From contig OX465281.1 in the NCBI GenBank assembly GCA_949987705.1, forward strand, positions 157,618,393 through 157,682,392: a stretch of DNA of 64,000 bases. Direction: 5' to 3'. Below are positions 25,313 through 35,144 of this stretch, in pieces. A program made the position numbers and the translations under genes. The notes beneath the pieces are model-generated. The model did no database searches, was not told the origin of the DNA, and was given only the letters and a program-made list of their open reading frames with translations. The stretch's first letter is position 1; the number at the start of each line of letters is the position of its first letter. Origin of the DNA: Thereva unica (taxonomy: Eukaryota; Arthropoda; Insecta; Diptera; Therevidae).

Positions 25313-25973
25313 TGGTGAGGAGTGAAGCAGGCAGCTCCCTACCGCCTAAAGTTTTTTTTAATTAATAATTAATGCTTAAGAATGGCTAGAGCTCCTCGAG
25401 GCGTGCAGCTCTCGATGTCTCGAGCAGCTGATCGAAATCGTGAGGTGCACTTTTATGACCTTGAAACCACTGCCCGCATGCTTAAGAATGGCTGACGCTC
25501 CCCGGGGTGTGCAGCTCTCGATGTCTCGAGCAGCTGATCGAAATCGTGAGGTGCACTTTGGTGACCTTGAAACCACTGGCGACTTGACAGCAGTGTCTAT
25601 ACTGCAACTCGTCTCTGCTAGTCCGGCCAGCACCTTGTCTCTGCCGTTACAAACTGGTTTTATCCGCTCCAAACACAACCTTAATACAATTGACCGCACC
25701 ACGCAACAATCCCCTACTTGCTCGAGTCTCAAAAATGTACCAGAGGTCTGCACTCGTCGGCGGTTCGACACCGACTGAGCATTTTTGTCATTCCGTCACG
25801 CGCCTTTCGACATTTTCATACAAAAGAGCTTTTTCCGGCAACTCGACTATATATTGAGCGGTGGCTTCGCGCGCGACCCATTCACTCATTAAACTTTAGT
25901 TGGTGAGGAGTGAAGCAGGCAGCTCCCTACCGCCTAAAGTTTTTTTTAATTAATAATTAATGATTAAGAATGG
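25313..25973 (+). repeat. hr cluster 2b: two forward units
   Basis: Forward hr cores with AAACTTTAG at 25313 and 25891, each followed by the AT palindrome and the CAGCTC / TTATGACCTTGAA segment. The second core has the cluster 1-type TTCCGGC and TATATATT variant, so variants are mixed within one cluster, a sign of recombination or conversion. Confidence 0.9.
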
Positions 25974-26839
25974 CTAGAGCTCCTCGAGGCGTGCAGCTCC
26001 TCGAGGCGTGCAGCTCCTCGGGTTGAGCAGCTCGAGTTGAAAATTGCGCGGTGCACTTTTATGACCTTGAAACCACTGCCCGCCTTGATCTAGCCCACTG
26101 GCGACTTGACAGCAGTGTCTATACTGCTACTCGTCTCTGCTAGTCCGGCCAGCACCTTGTCTCTGCCGTTACAAACTGGTTTTATCCGCTCCAAACACAA
26201 CCTTAATACAATTGACCGCACCACGCAGTAATCCCCTATTTGTTCGAGTCTCAAAAATGTACCAGAGGTCTGCACTCGTCGGCGGTCGCAGCACGACTGA
26301 GCATTTTTGTCATTCCGTCACGCGCCTTTCGACATTTTCATACAAAAGAGCTTTTTCCTGCAACTCGACTATAAATTGAGCGGTGGCTTCGCGCGCGACC
26401 CATTCACTCATTAAATTTTAGTTGGTGAGGAGTGAAGCAGGCAGCTCTCTACCGCTTAAAGTTTTTTTTAATTAATAATTAATACTTAATGATGGGCTCG
26501 AGCTCCTCGGGGTGTGCAGCTCTCGATGTCTCGAGCAGCGGATCGAAATCGGGAGGTGCACTTTTGTGACCTTTGACCCCGGTAGTCTCAAGGAGGGGGT
26601 CAGGCCGAGCGGGAGTAAGGAGGGGGTCAGGCCTAGCGGAGGCAAGGAGGGGGTTACGCTCAGTAAAGCTGGACCAGAAACAGTTCTGTCGATCGGTGAT
26701 CTGTTTGTCGAAGTGTACTTTTGTGACCTTTGACCCCGGTAGTCTCAAGGGGGTCATGGAGTCAAGGAGGGGGTCATGCAATTTTCGACCAAGATCTTTT
26801 TCGCGCTCGCCAAAAGTCGAGACCGGAAAAAATCTTTTA

Positions 26840-26862
26840 GGGGATTCCCCGCGATGACGTCA
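26840..26862. promoter_or_regulatory. Palindromic kappaB-like site next to CRE (copy 2)
   Basis: GGGGATTCCCC at 26840-26850 and TGACGTCA at 26855-26862, with the same four-bp spacing as copy 1. Confidence 0.6.
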
Positions 26863-28200
26863 TCAAGCCGTATCAAGGAGGGGTCGGCGCCAGAGTGCCG
26901 GGGCGGGGGTCAAAAATTCGCGCTGGAGGCACTGCGCAATTTTCAACTCGAGCTGCTCAACCCGAGGAGCTGCACGCCTCGAGGAGTTCTAGCCATTCTT
27001 AATCATTAATTATTAATTAAAAAAACTTTAGGCGGTAGGGGAGCTGCCTGCTTCACTCCTCACCAACTAAAGTTTAATGAGTGAATGAATGAAATTTATA
27101 TCAGCGATGTGCACTCGTCGGCGGTCGCAGCACGACTGAGCATTTTTGTCATTCCGTCACGCGCCTTTCGACATTTTCATACAAAAGAGCTTTTTCCGGC
27201 AACTCGACTATATATTGAGCGGTGGCTTCGCGCGCGACCCATTCACTCATTAAACTTTAGTTGGTGAGGAGTGAAGCAGGCAGCTCCCTACCGCCTAAAG
27301 TTTTTTTTAATTAATAATTAATGATTAAGAATGGCTAGAGCTCCTCGAGGCGTGCAGCTCCTCGAGGCGTGCAGCTCCTCGGGTTGAGCAGCTCGAGTTG
27401 AAAATTGCGCGGTGCACTTTTATGACCTTGAAACCACTGCCCGCCTTGATCTAGCCCACTGGCGACTTGACAGCAGTGTCTATACTGCTACTCGTCTCTG
27501 CTAGTCCGGCCAGCACCTTGTCTCTGCCGTTACAAACTGGTTTTATCCGCTCCAAACACAACCTTAATACAATTGACCGCACCACGCAGTAATCCCCTAT
27601 TTGTTCGAGTCTCAAAAATGTACCAGAGGTCTGCACTCGTCGGCGGTCGCAGCACGACTGAGCATTTTTGTCATTCCGTCACGCGCCTTTCGACATTTTC
27701 ATACAAAAGAGCTTTTTCCTGCAACTCGACTATAAATTGAGCGGTGGCTTCGCGCGCGACCCATTCACTCATTAAACTTTAGTTGGTGAGGAGTGAAGCA
27801 GGCAGCTCTCTACCGCTTAAAGTTTTTTTTAATTAATAATTAATACTTAATGATGGGCTCGAGCTCCTCGGGGTGTGCAGCTCTCGATGTCTCGAGCAGC
27901 GGATCGAAATCGGGAGGTGCACTTTTGTGACCTTTGACCCCGGTAGTCTCAAGGAGGGGGTCAGGCCGAGCGGGAGTAAGGAGGGGGTCAGGCCTAGCGG
28001 AGGCAAGGAGGGGGTTACGCTCAGTAAAGCTGGACCAGAAACAGTTCTGTCGATCGGTGATCTGTTTGTCGAAGTGTACTTTTGTGACCTTTGACCCCGG
28101 TAGTCTCAAGGGGGTCATGGAGTCAAGGAGGGGGTCATGCAATTTTCGACCAAGATCTTTTTCGCGCTCGCCAAAAGTCGAGACCGGAAAAAATCTTTTA

Positions 28201-28223
28201 GGGGATTCCCCGCGATGACGTCA
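28201..28223. promoter_or_regulatory. Palindromic kappaB-like site next to CRE (copy 3)
   Basis: GGGGATTCCCC at 28201-28211 and TGACGTCA at 28216-28223, part of the 1,361-bp duplication. Confidence 0.6.
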
Positions 28224-28612
28224 TCAAGCCGTATCAAGGAGGGGTCGGCGCCAGAGTGCCGGGGCGGGGGTCAAAAATTCGCGCTGGAGGCACTGCGCAA
28301 TTTTCAACTCGAGCTGCTCAACCCGAGGAGCTGCACGCCTCGAGGAGTTCTAGCCATTCTTAATCATTAATTATTAATTAAAAAAACTTTAGGCGGTAGG
28401 GGAGCTGCCTGCTTCACTCCTCACCAACTAAAGTTTAATGAGTGAATGAATGAAATTTATATCAGCGATGTGCACTCGTCGGCGGTCGCAGCACGACTGA
28501 GCATTTTTGTCATTCCGTCACGCGCCTTTCGACATTTTCATACAAAAGAGCTTTTTCCGGCAACTCGACTATATATTGAGCGGTGGCTTCGCGCGCGACC
28601 CATTCACTCATT

Positions 28613-29570
28613 AAACTTTAGTTGGTGAGGAGTGAAGCAGGCAGCTCCCTACCGCCTAAAGTTTTTTTTAATTAATAATTAATGATTAAGAATGGCTAGA
28701 GCTCCTCGGGGTGTGCAGCTCTCGATGTCTCGAGCAGCTGATCGAAATCGTGCGGTGCACTTTTATGACCTTGAAACCACTGCCCGCATGCTTAAGAATG
28801 GCTGACGCTCCCCGGGGTGTGCAGCTCTCGATGTCTCGAGCAGCTGATCGAAATCGTGAGGTGCACTTTGGTGACCTTGAAACCACTGCTCGCATGCTTA
28901 AGAATGGCTGACGCTCCCCGGGGTGTGCAGCTCTCGATGTCTCGAGCAGTGGATCGAAATCGTGAGGTGCACTTTTGTGACCTTGAAACCACTGCCCGCA
29001 TGCTTAAGAATGGCTGACGCTCCTCGGGCCGTGCAGCTTTGTGGATCGAGTTCGCGGATGAAAACTGTGCGGTGCACTTGGTGACCTTGAAACCACTGCC
29101 CGCCTTGATCTAGCCCACTGGCGACTTGACAGCAGTGTCTATACTGCAACTCGTCTCTGCTAGTCCGGCCAGCACCTTGTCTCTGCCGTTACAAACTGGT
29201 TTTATCCGCTCCAAACACCACCTTAATACAATTGACCGCACCACGCAGTAATCCCCTATTTGTTCGAGTCTCAAAAATGTACCAGAGGTCTGCACTCGTC
29301 GGCGGTCGCAGCACGACTGAGCATTTTTGTCATTCCGTCACGCGCCTTTCGACATTTTCATACAAAAGAGCTTTTTCCGGCAACTCGACTATATATTGAG
29401 CGGTGGCTTCGCGCGCGACCCATTCACTCATTAAACTTTAGTTGGTGAGGAGTGAAGCAGGCAGCTCCCTACCGCCTAAAGTTTTTTTTAATTAATAATT
29501 AATGATTAAGAATGGCTAGAGCTCCTCGAGGCGTGCAGCTCCTCGGGTTGAGCAGCTCGAGTTGAAAATT
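28613..29570 (+). repeat. hr cluster 2c: two forward units with stacked spacer copies
   Basis: Forward hr cores at 28613 and 29433. Between them the roughly 106-bp spacer segment (GCATGCTTAAGAATGGCTGACG ... GACCTTGAAACCACTGC) is repeated about four times in tandem (28690-29090). Confidence 0.9.
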
Positions 29571-29905
29571 GCGCAGTGCCTCCAGCACGAAATTTTTGAC
29601 CCCCGCCCCGGCACGCTGGCGCCGACCCCGCCTTGAGTCTCGAGACATGTCCAGACGTGTCGCGGGGAATCCCCGTAACAAACTTTTCTGGACTTGGTTT
29701 TCGGCGAGCGCGAAAAAGATCCTTGTCGAAATTTAGCTGTCCACCCCCTTACTCCGCTGAGCGTGACCCCCTCCTTGAGACTACCGGGGTCAAAGGTCAC
29801 AAAAGTACACTTCGACAAACAGATCACCGATCGACAGAACTGTTTCTGGTCCAGCTTTACTGAGCGTAACCTCCTCCTTGGCACGGCCTGATGACGTCAT
29901 CAAAG
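29570..29905 (-). repeat. Inverted, diverged G-rich block with kappaB and CRE sites
   Basis: Reverse-oriented relative of the G-rich block: GGGGAATCCCC (29664-29674) is another perfect kappaB-type palindrome with a different centre, and TGACGTCA is at 29892-29899. In this copy the two sites are separated by about 220 bp. Confidence 0.75.
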
Positions 29906-30033
29906 TTAAGTCTTATTATTATAGTATTAGGACTCTTCTTTAGGACTGTTGGGTTGCATGATTACCTATAAATGTGAGCTCAATTCTGATGTTTGTTTAG
30001 AGGGGGACCAAGAGGCATTCAGTTGATTTCGGG
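29906..30033. other. Region upstream of second bro gene
   Basis: AT-rich, not hr-like. It has a TATA-like box (cctataaatg, about 29969) about 60 nt before the ATG at 30034, which could be an early promoter. Otherwise nothing is recognised. Confidence 0.35.
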
Positions 30034-30645
30034 ATGAAGAACCATTTAACTAATTCGGGGAAGAAGAATTATGAAAATCAAGTACAGAATAGCAACCAGC
30101 TGCTGGTGTGTCGGTTGTGTCCGGAATTAGTTTTGCCGCGCTTTTACGGTCTAACAGATGCAACCAGTTGTAAAATGTCTTTGAAACAGTACACATTTGC
30201 GTTGCGCCCAGGGTGCCCGGATTTCGTTTGCTGGGCCTTTCGCTCGGAAAACGAGCAATCTTATTACGGATTCCGAGAATTTGCCGCCCTCCTAGGATAC
30301 ACGGACATGGGTGCAGCCAGTCAGCTGATTGACGAAAAGTTTCATCATTTGTGGAGAGAACTGGCTTCCCCCCTCGTCCGGACCCCCAGGCCGTGGCACC
30401 CGGATACACTCTTTCTCTGCGACCACGGTGTCTATCAGTTGCTGCTGCGCTCGAGCAGACAAGAAGCCACCACCCTCAGCGGATGGATTCGCGAGCATGT
30501 GCTGCCGGTCATACGGAGCCAGCGAGTTAGTCATCAGGCTGCCAGCACCTTTATCGAGGCCAGCTACGAGCCTGCGAGGTGGGGGCACTACACCGACTCC
30601 AAGAAGACGCTGAGCCACGGACAACTATTTCAAATTTATTGTTGA
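30034..30645 (+). CDS. bro: BRO-N protein preceded by a partial zinc-finger motif
   Basis: The core is a BRO-N domain starting at the in-frame ATG at 30175: YGFREFAALLGYTDM, PRPWHPDTLFLCDHGVYQLL and REHVLPVIRSQ. No C-terminal BRO domain follows, so it is a short, BRO-N-only protein (156 aa from 30175, 203 aa from 30034). The upstream codons contain VCRLCPELVLPRFY, the same CRLCPE..LPR(F/Y)Y motif as the zinc-finger fragment at 53858-54120, here cut off before the histidines. This looks like a fusion of a zinc-finger gene start to a bro gene; which ATG is used is uncertain. Confidence 0.75.
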   Translation: MKNHLTNSGKKNYENQVQNSNQLLVCRLCPELVLPRFYGLTDATSCKMSLKQYTFALRPGCPDFVCWAFRSENEQSYYGFREFAALLGYTDMGAASQLIDEKFHHLWRELASPLVRTPRPWHPDTLFLCDHGVYQLLLRSSRQEATTLSGWIREHVLPVIRSQRVSHQAASTFIEASYEPARWGHYTDSKKTLSHGQLFQIYC

Positions 30646-30689
30646 TGATGATGTAATAAATGGACACTATATAAATGTCTTTTTTAAGG

Positions 30690-31310
30690 AGATCGGGGCG
30701 GGGGTTAAACTTTTCATGCCTCGACGAGCGCCAGCCCATCCTTAAGTATTATTTATTAATTAAAGAAAACCACTCCTCACCAACTAAAGTTTCAATTTGA
30801 GGCTCGAACAAATAGGGGATTACTGCGTGGTGCGGTCAATTGTATTAAGGTGGTGTTTGGAGCGGATAAAACCAGTTTGTAACGGCAGAGACAAGGTGGT
30901 GGCCGGACTAGCAGAGACGAGTTGCAGTATAGACACTGCTGTCAAGTCGCCAGTGGGCTAGATCAAGGCGGGCAGTGGTTTCAAGGTCATAAAAGTGCAC
31001 CGCACAATTTTCATCCGCGAACTCGATCCACAAAGCTGCACGGCCCGAGGAGCGTCAGCCATTCTTAAGCATTAATTATTAATTAAAAAAAACTTTAGGC
31101 GGTAGAGGAGCTGCCTGCTTCACTCCTCACCAACTAAAGTTTAATGAGTGAATGGGTCGCGCGCGAAGCCACCGCTCAATATATAGTCGAGTTGCCGGAA
31201 AAAGCTCTTTTGTATGAAAATGTCTAAAGGCGCGTGACGGAATGACAAAAATGCTCAGTCGGTGTCGAACCGCCGACGAGTGCGGACCTCTGGAACAATT
31301 TATATGCATC
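30690..31310 (-). repeat. Inverted hr copies (two partial units)
   Basis: Reverse-orientation hr material. A partial arm with CTAAAGTTT at about 30785 is followed by the long spacer (TTGTATTAAGGTGG, CACTGCTGTCAAGTCGCC). A complete inverted core follows: AT palindrome at about 31070, arms 31090-31142, TATA-like box near 31180, GTCATTCC box near 31240. Confidence 0.9.
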
Positions 31311-31339
31311 CGCTCGTCGCTATCATCGTGCAGATTTGC

Positions 31340-31600
31340 TTAGAGGTATGCACTCGTCGGCGGTCAGACACCGACTGAGACTTTTTGTCGTCGTGACCCC
31401 CGCCTTTCGACATTTTTCATACAAAAGAGCTTTTTCCTGCAACTCGACTATAAATTGAGCGGTGGCTTCGCGCGCGACCCATTCACTCTTGAAACTTTAG
31501 TTGGTGAGGAGTGAAGCAGGCAGCTCCCTACCGCTTAAAGTTTTTTAATTTTATAATTAATACTTAAGGATGAGCTGTGCAGTGCCTCCAGCACGAAGTT
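31340..31600 (+). repeat. hr element, diverged forward copy
   Basis: Forward core facing the inverted copy: CACTCGTCGGCGGTC near 31350, a changed box (TTTTTGTCGTCGTGACCCC), TATAAATT, AAACTTTAG at 31492, arms closing at about 31540, and an AT stretch. It ends about 50 bp before the methyltransferase promoter, where it could act as an enhancer. Confidence 0.9.
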
Positions 31601-31648
31601 TTTGACACCCGCCTCGATATTCCGGCGCTGACCGGGCGCACCAATAAA

Positions 31649-31678
31649 TATAACCGCCGACGATCAAAAATCATCAGT
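31649..31678 (+). promoter_or_regulatory. Early-type promoter: TATA box plus CAGT
   Basis: TATAA at 31649-31653 and TCATCAGT ending at 31678, 26 bp apart, eight nt before the ATG. This is the classical baculovirus early arrangement. Confidence 0.6.
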
Positions 31679-31685
31679 ATTCAAA

Positions 31686-32726
31686 ATGGAGTCTTGTAGT
31701 TACCACCCAGACACCCGCGATCAGGACCGATTCAAGATATCGTGCAGCGAGCTGACTCGCATGTCGCTGCAAAACTTGCTGCTGCCGCGTGCAACCCGCC
31801 TAGTGAACGAGCACAACAGGCTGTACGAGCTGTGGCAGCAGTACCCAAAGTGCGGCTTCCAGGTGCGGCGGGACTGGCAGAGCTCGAGCTCGATCCCGGT
31901 CGCCTACCACATCAGGCCAGAGGGAGTGACGCGCGCCGGCACAAAGATCCAAAACATCATCAACGACCTGCCCACCACCTTTCAGACCAGCACCAGCGGC
32001 GCCCTCTACTGCATCGAGTTTGGAGCTGCGCCGGGCGACACCATGTTTAACGTGCTCGCGCCTCGGTCCACGTTCATCATGACCACCACCAGCAACTCGC
32101 GCCTCGACAAGGATCTGACTGCGCAACAAGTGCTCGACTACACCCGGCGCGTCGAGGCGTTGCGGGGGGCAGGAGTTTTGCTAGAGGTTGACCCCGAGGA
32201 AGCTTTTGATGGCGATGTGTTTTGCCGCGGCTGCCGAGAAACCATCATCCACACGCTAACGGAGCACCTCTCATCTACACCACGTGATGGGGAGCGGAAC
32301 CTGCTGCTTGTCTCCGATGTCGGCCGAGAGGTGGTTCGCCGCTCTCGTTCAGACTTCGTGCGCGGCACCGACATTTTGGTAAACTGCCTCGATCTGATGA
32401 CAAAGCTGCGGTCCCAGTTCAACAACTGCTGCGCCATCGTCAAGCTGCAGACACTCGGCAGTGAGCTGGTGCACAGCAAGGGCATGGGCCTCGAGAACCT
32501 GCTGCGCGCCGTAAATCTCTGCGATCAAGATTTCGTGTGTCATTTTGTCAAGCCACTGGGTTCCTCAGACTTTAACCAGGAAATCTACGCTGTCGTGCTA
32601 CCCCGAGCAGATTCCCTCATTAACCAGGTGGGCGCGATGCGCAATCTCAGCCGCATACTGAAAAAGCAGACCATTATGGCACGTGCATTTGCCGATCAAA
32701 TTGTAGATGAAAATAAATGTCAATAA
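31686..32726 (+). CDS. FtsJ-like methyltransferase (cap 2'-O-MTase type)
   Basis: 346 aa. A SAM-binding motif I (EFGAAPGD, about residues 110-117) is followed by SDVG (about 207), IVKL (about 250) and NQEIY (about 296), which fit positions of the K-D-K-E tetrad of the FtsJ/RrmJ 2'-O-methyltransferases. Baculoviruses carry a related enzyme (Ac69). The likely role is methylating the mRNA cap or another RNA, giving stable or self-like viral RNA. The first catalytic Lys is not certain. Its TATA-CAGT promoter and lack of TAAG suggest early expression. It directly follows the hr field. Confidence 0.75.
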   Translation: MESCSYHPDTRDQDRFKISCSELTRMSLQNLLLPRATRLVNEHNRLYELWQQYPKCGFQVRRDWQSSSSIPVAYHIRPEGVTRAGTKIQNIINDLPTTFQTSTSGALYCIEFGAAPGDTMFNVLAPRSTFIMTTTSNSRLDKDLTAQQVLDYTRRVEALRGAGVLLEVDPEEAFDGDVFCRGCRETIIHTLTEHLSSTPRDGERNLLLVSDVGREVVRRSRSDFVRGTDILVNCLDLMTKLRSQFNNCCAIVKLQTLGSELVHSKGMGLENLLRAVNLCDQDFVCHFVKPLGSSDFNQEIYAVVLPRADSLINQVGAMRNLSRILKKQTIMARAFADQIVDENKCQ

Positions 32727-32754
32727 ATTATCAATCATTGTTTTATTTATAAGC

Positions 32755-33849
32755 ATGGATGACGTTAATTCCGAGTTTTTATTCGACGACGACCTGCTAG
32801 ATGTGGGCACTGTCGTCAGGCATATCAAGTGCCCCTTTGCCGGAATGGTGTTTCACCGGACGACGCACGGGTGCGAGCTGCTAGAAGACTCGAACGGCAA
32901 CATCACCCACCGCTTCATAAAGATTCCCATGACTCGCACGCGGGACGGCCGGCCGCCATACAAGTTGATGGACATTGACGACTCTGACTACAGCTACCAG
33001 ACGTATTTCAATAATTCCCATAATTGCGCCTTTTTTACGCGCATGCAAACCGACGTCGGGCGCGCGCTCGAGTGGACCCAGCACCGCGAACTCGTGGTGG
33101 CCCTCCTCAAGACGCAGTTCAGCTACTACTTTAACCACCTGATATACCTGATTAACGGATACCCCAGCACCTATTTCGAAGAGGACCTGAACAAACTGCA
33201 CGCCACCAACCTCCGTGTCAATATGGACACCGGCTGCCTCTTTGACACGGTCAATGACGGCAGCCTCATACAATTTTTCAGGCCCACTGAATTCACAACA
33301 TCGTGGAACCAATTTCTGCACGGGTTCCGGCTGTGCGTGCTCGAAATTGTCAAAATGTACACCAGCAGCCCAGAGGCCGTGGCCGATTTCAATATGAATC
33401 CCCGCATTGTGCGCGACAAGGCCAGCTGTAATTGCACCACATTTACTGGCCGCTACTGCCCGCCCGAATTCAAGTGCACGGCCACCACCGAAGCCATGTG
33501 TCCGCATATTGTGGCCCAGTACCAGAACGGGGTGTTTGTGCTCTTCAGGCCCAAGGTGCTGTGCCAGTTTCTGCTGCTCAAGATGATTGACGAATTTGGC
33601 GAATCCAGGGTAGATTCTGAACTGGGGTTCCAGTGCCTCTTCTCCTCGGAACCCCTCTCCCGCGCCATCAAAGACGACAGCCTCTCACAAATCAATACCC
33701 GCCGCATGTCGGCGTACATGCGATTATTCGGGCGACACACCCAGGCCCACAGGCTCTGTATGCCACAGAGTTATCTGTCGGTGCACCTCTTGACATGGTT
33801 CGTCAAGCTGGTGTTGGACCGCGACCTACAGGAATCGGGAAATCGATAA
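32755..33849 (+). CDS. Unknown Cys-containing protein (364 aa)
   Basis: Not recognised. The ATG at 32755 follows TAAG at 32750-32753; the longer frame upstream overlaps the methyltransferase end. The N-terminus is acidic (DDDLLDVG). A cluster near residues 220-250 (CNCTTFTGRYC, ECK..., MCPH) could bind zinc. No signal peptide or membrane segment is seen. Confidence 0.65.
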   Translation: MDDVNSEFLFDDDLLDVGTVVRHIKCPFAGMVFHRTTHGCELLEDSNGNITHRFIKIPMTRTRDGRPPYKLMDIDDSDYSYQTYFNNSHNCAFFTRMQTDVGRALEWTQHRELVVALLKTQFSYYFNHLIYLINGYPSTYFEEDLNKLHATNLRVNMDTGCLFDTVNDGSLIQFFRPTEFTTSWNQFLHGFRLCVLEIVKMYTSSPEAVADFNMNPRIVRDKASCNCTTFTGRYCPPEFKCTATTEAMCPHIVAQYQNGVFVLFRPKVLCQFLLLKMIDEFGESRVDSELGFQCLFSSEPLSRAIKDDSLSQINTRRMSAYMRLFGRHTQAHRLCMPQSYLSVHLLTWFVKLVLDRDLQESGNR

Positions 33850-33888
33850 TTTGAGACACAGTTTTGAGAGGAAAATTTTTTTTATTTT

Positions 33889-34746
33889 TTAGAGCGAGAG
33901 GAAAAATCCTCTACACGGACATTCTGATTGATGCGAGATGATGGTAAAGTTGTTGTGCGACAAGTGCACGAGGTAGGCATCGACGACCTTGACATTGTAG
34001 TGGCTCTCCAATATTTGACTGTAGATGTGCAGCTGACACGAATACTTTTTGATGATGTCACACGGCTGCTGGAAAAATGGCGACTGCTCGTTCTTGTTAA
34101 TGCTGCTAAAGACGTTGGTGACTGTCTTGTTGGTCTTCCAGTCCATTATCACGACTTCGCGCTTCTCAATGTCTGACCAAAAGATGGCGTCGACTGACCC
34201 GGCAATCGAGAACGTGGGCGTCTTGTGCCAGATAATGTACTCGGTCGCGGCCAGTGTGTACGCCCGGTCGATAAAGCTGAAGGCCCGCATAAAGTTGTCA
34301 AAGCAGAGCTTCGTTTCGCTCACTAGCCGATTATGGCTAAACTCGGTGGCAAACTGTTGGCGCATCAAATCTGTCGGCGTGCCGACGGCACAGGCGTTGG
34401 TCAACTCCTCGTCGTTGGCCGGTGCGATTTCTTCGGGGCGTTCCTGCTTGTTGAGAAACCACTCGATAAACTTGTGCACCCGCGTGCCCTTGACGCACGA
34501 GTACTTGTACGTCATCTGCACGTATGCCTGTGCTTCTGCGATGTCGGTAAAGAGATCGCTGCGAATCAGCTTTTTGGCGGCACCGCAGCTGGCCTTCCCG
34601 GCATCAAAGCTATCGTATATTTTTACTCCCAGGAACCCCGTCACCGAAAAATTTGTCGGCTCCCCATCGACGTAGTAGCGGTGGGAGGGCTCGTCGAACG
34701 TGATGCGGCTGTCGCGCTCCGTGTTTAGACTCTTGAAAAGTTCCAT
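33889..34746 (-). CDS. PD-(D/E)XK superfamily nuclease
   Basis: 285 aa. The region GSVDAIFWSD ... VVIMDWKTNK is a textbook PD-(D/E)XK core (Asp in the first strand, D-W-K in the second). A later Q...HIYSQIL segment matches the helix that follows in RecB/Cas4-like exonucleases, and the N-terminal HRYYVDG...SVTGFL is also found in viral members. It probably processes DNA during replication or recombination. The ATG at 34746 is preceded by a TATA-CAGT early promoter and no TAAG, in line with an early replication gene. It may correspond to the alkaline exonuclease function, but I see no specific sequence tie. Confidence 0.75.
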   Translation of the reverse strand: MELFKSLNTERDSRITFDEPSHRYYVDGEPTNFSVTGFLGVKIYDSFDAGKASCGAAKKLIRSDLFTDIAEAQAYVQMTYKYSCVKGTRVHKFIEWFLNKQERPEEIAPANDEELTNACAVGTPTDLMRQQFATEFSHNRLVSETKLCFDNFMRAFSFIDRAYTLAATEYIIWHKTPTFSIAGSVDAIFWSDIEKREVVIMDWKTNKTVTNVFSSINKNEQSPFFQQPCDIIKKYSCQLHIYSQILESHYNVKVVDAYLVHLSHNNFTIISHQSECPCRGFFLSL

Positions 34747-34750
34747 TTTG

Positions 34751-34786
34751 ACTGATTTGAAAAAAACTCTTGCACCTCTATTTATA
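34751..34786 (-). promoter_or_regulatory. Early-type promoter of the nuclease: TATAAAT and CAGT
   Basis: On the reverse strand TATAAAT (forward 34780-34786) precedes CAGT (forward ACTG 34751-34754) by about 30 bp, and the ATG follows a few bases later. Confidence 0.6.
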
Positions 34787-34792
34787 CAGCAT

Positions 34793-35143
34793 CTAGATGA
34801 ACTTGGCCAAACGCAGAGCCTCGCTCTTTGTAAACACGTAGTAGCTGCAAACAACAATGTGCAGTAGTACGAGGATCGTGGCCAGTACCTTGAATGTCAG
34901 CGTGATGCTGGTCGACGACAGCGTGACAAACATGAGCGCGGCCGGGCAGGCGATAATCGAGATGAGCATGTACATGATGGGCTGGAGGCCGATGTTCATC
35001 TTGGACATTACGGCGCTCGCCATGGTCTTGAGGTCGTTGATGGTGTAGACGGGGTCCGACTTTTTGGTTTCGATGGTGGCGCTGTCGACCATCCTCTGCA
35101 ACTCTGATCCGCGATACATGCTAGCAAATATATCCAAAGCCAT
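34793..35143 (-). CDS. Small protein with two membrane helices (116 aa)
   Basis: The ATG lies next to a reverse-strand TAAG (CTTA right of 35143). The first 50 residues are soluble; two long hydrophobic helices (about 55-78 and 83-104) follow, and a short basic tail (LRLAKFI). This suits a small envelope protein. PIF-6 (Ac68) and Ac78 are small membrane proteins in relatives, but I see no motif that decides between them. Confidence 0.65.
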   Translation of the reverse strand: MALDIFASMYRGSELQRMVDSATIETKKSDPVYTINDLKTMASAVMSKMNIGLQPIMYMLISIIACPAALMFVTLSSTSITLTFKVLATILVLLHIVVCSYYVFTKSEALRLAKFI

Positions 35144-35144
35144 C

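Larger units (their letters stand above)
25950..28671 (+). repeat. Near-perfect tandem duplication of 1,361 bp
   Basis: All landmarks repeat with an exact offset of 1,361 bp: for example hr cores at 26413 / 27774 and 25891 / 27252, kappaB sites at 26840 / 28201, CRE sites at 26855 / 28216. Each copy holds two forward cores, one G-rich kappaB/CRE block and one inverted hr half (about 26998-27085 and 28359-28446). The copies seem nearly identical (one visible change: AAATTTTAG at 26413 versus AAACTTTAG at 27774), so the duplication is recent or homogenised. Confidence 0.9.

Noticed and set aside
22491..29448. Dozens of ORFs of 60-130 codons in the hr field
   Set aside because: They repeat with the hr units, occur on both strands in the same places and have no promoter of their own.
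12960..31600. CRISPR-like array
   Set aside because: Repeats are about 400-bp hr units with internal palindromes, not short repeats with unique spacers; the genome is of an arthropod virus type.
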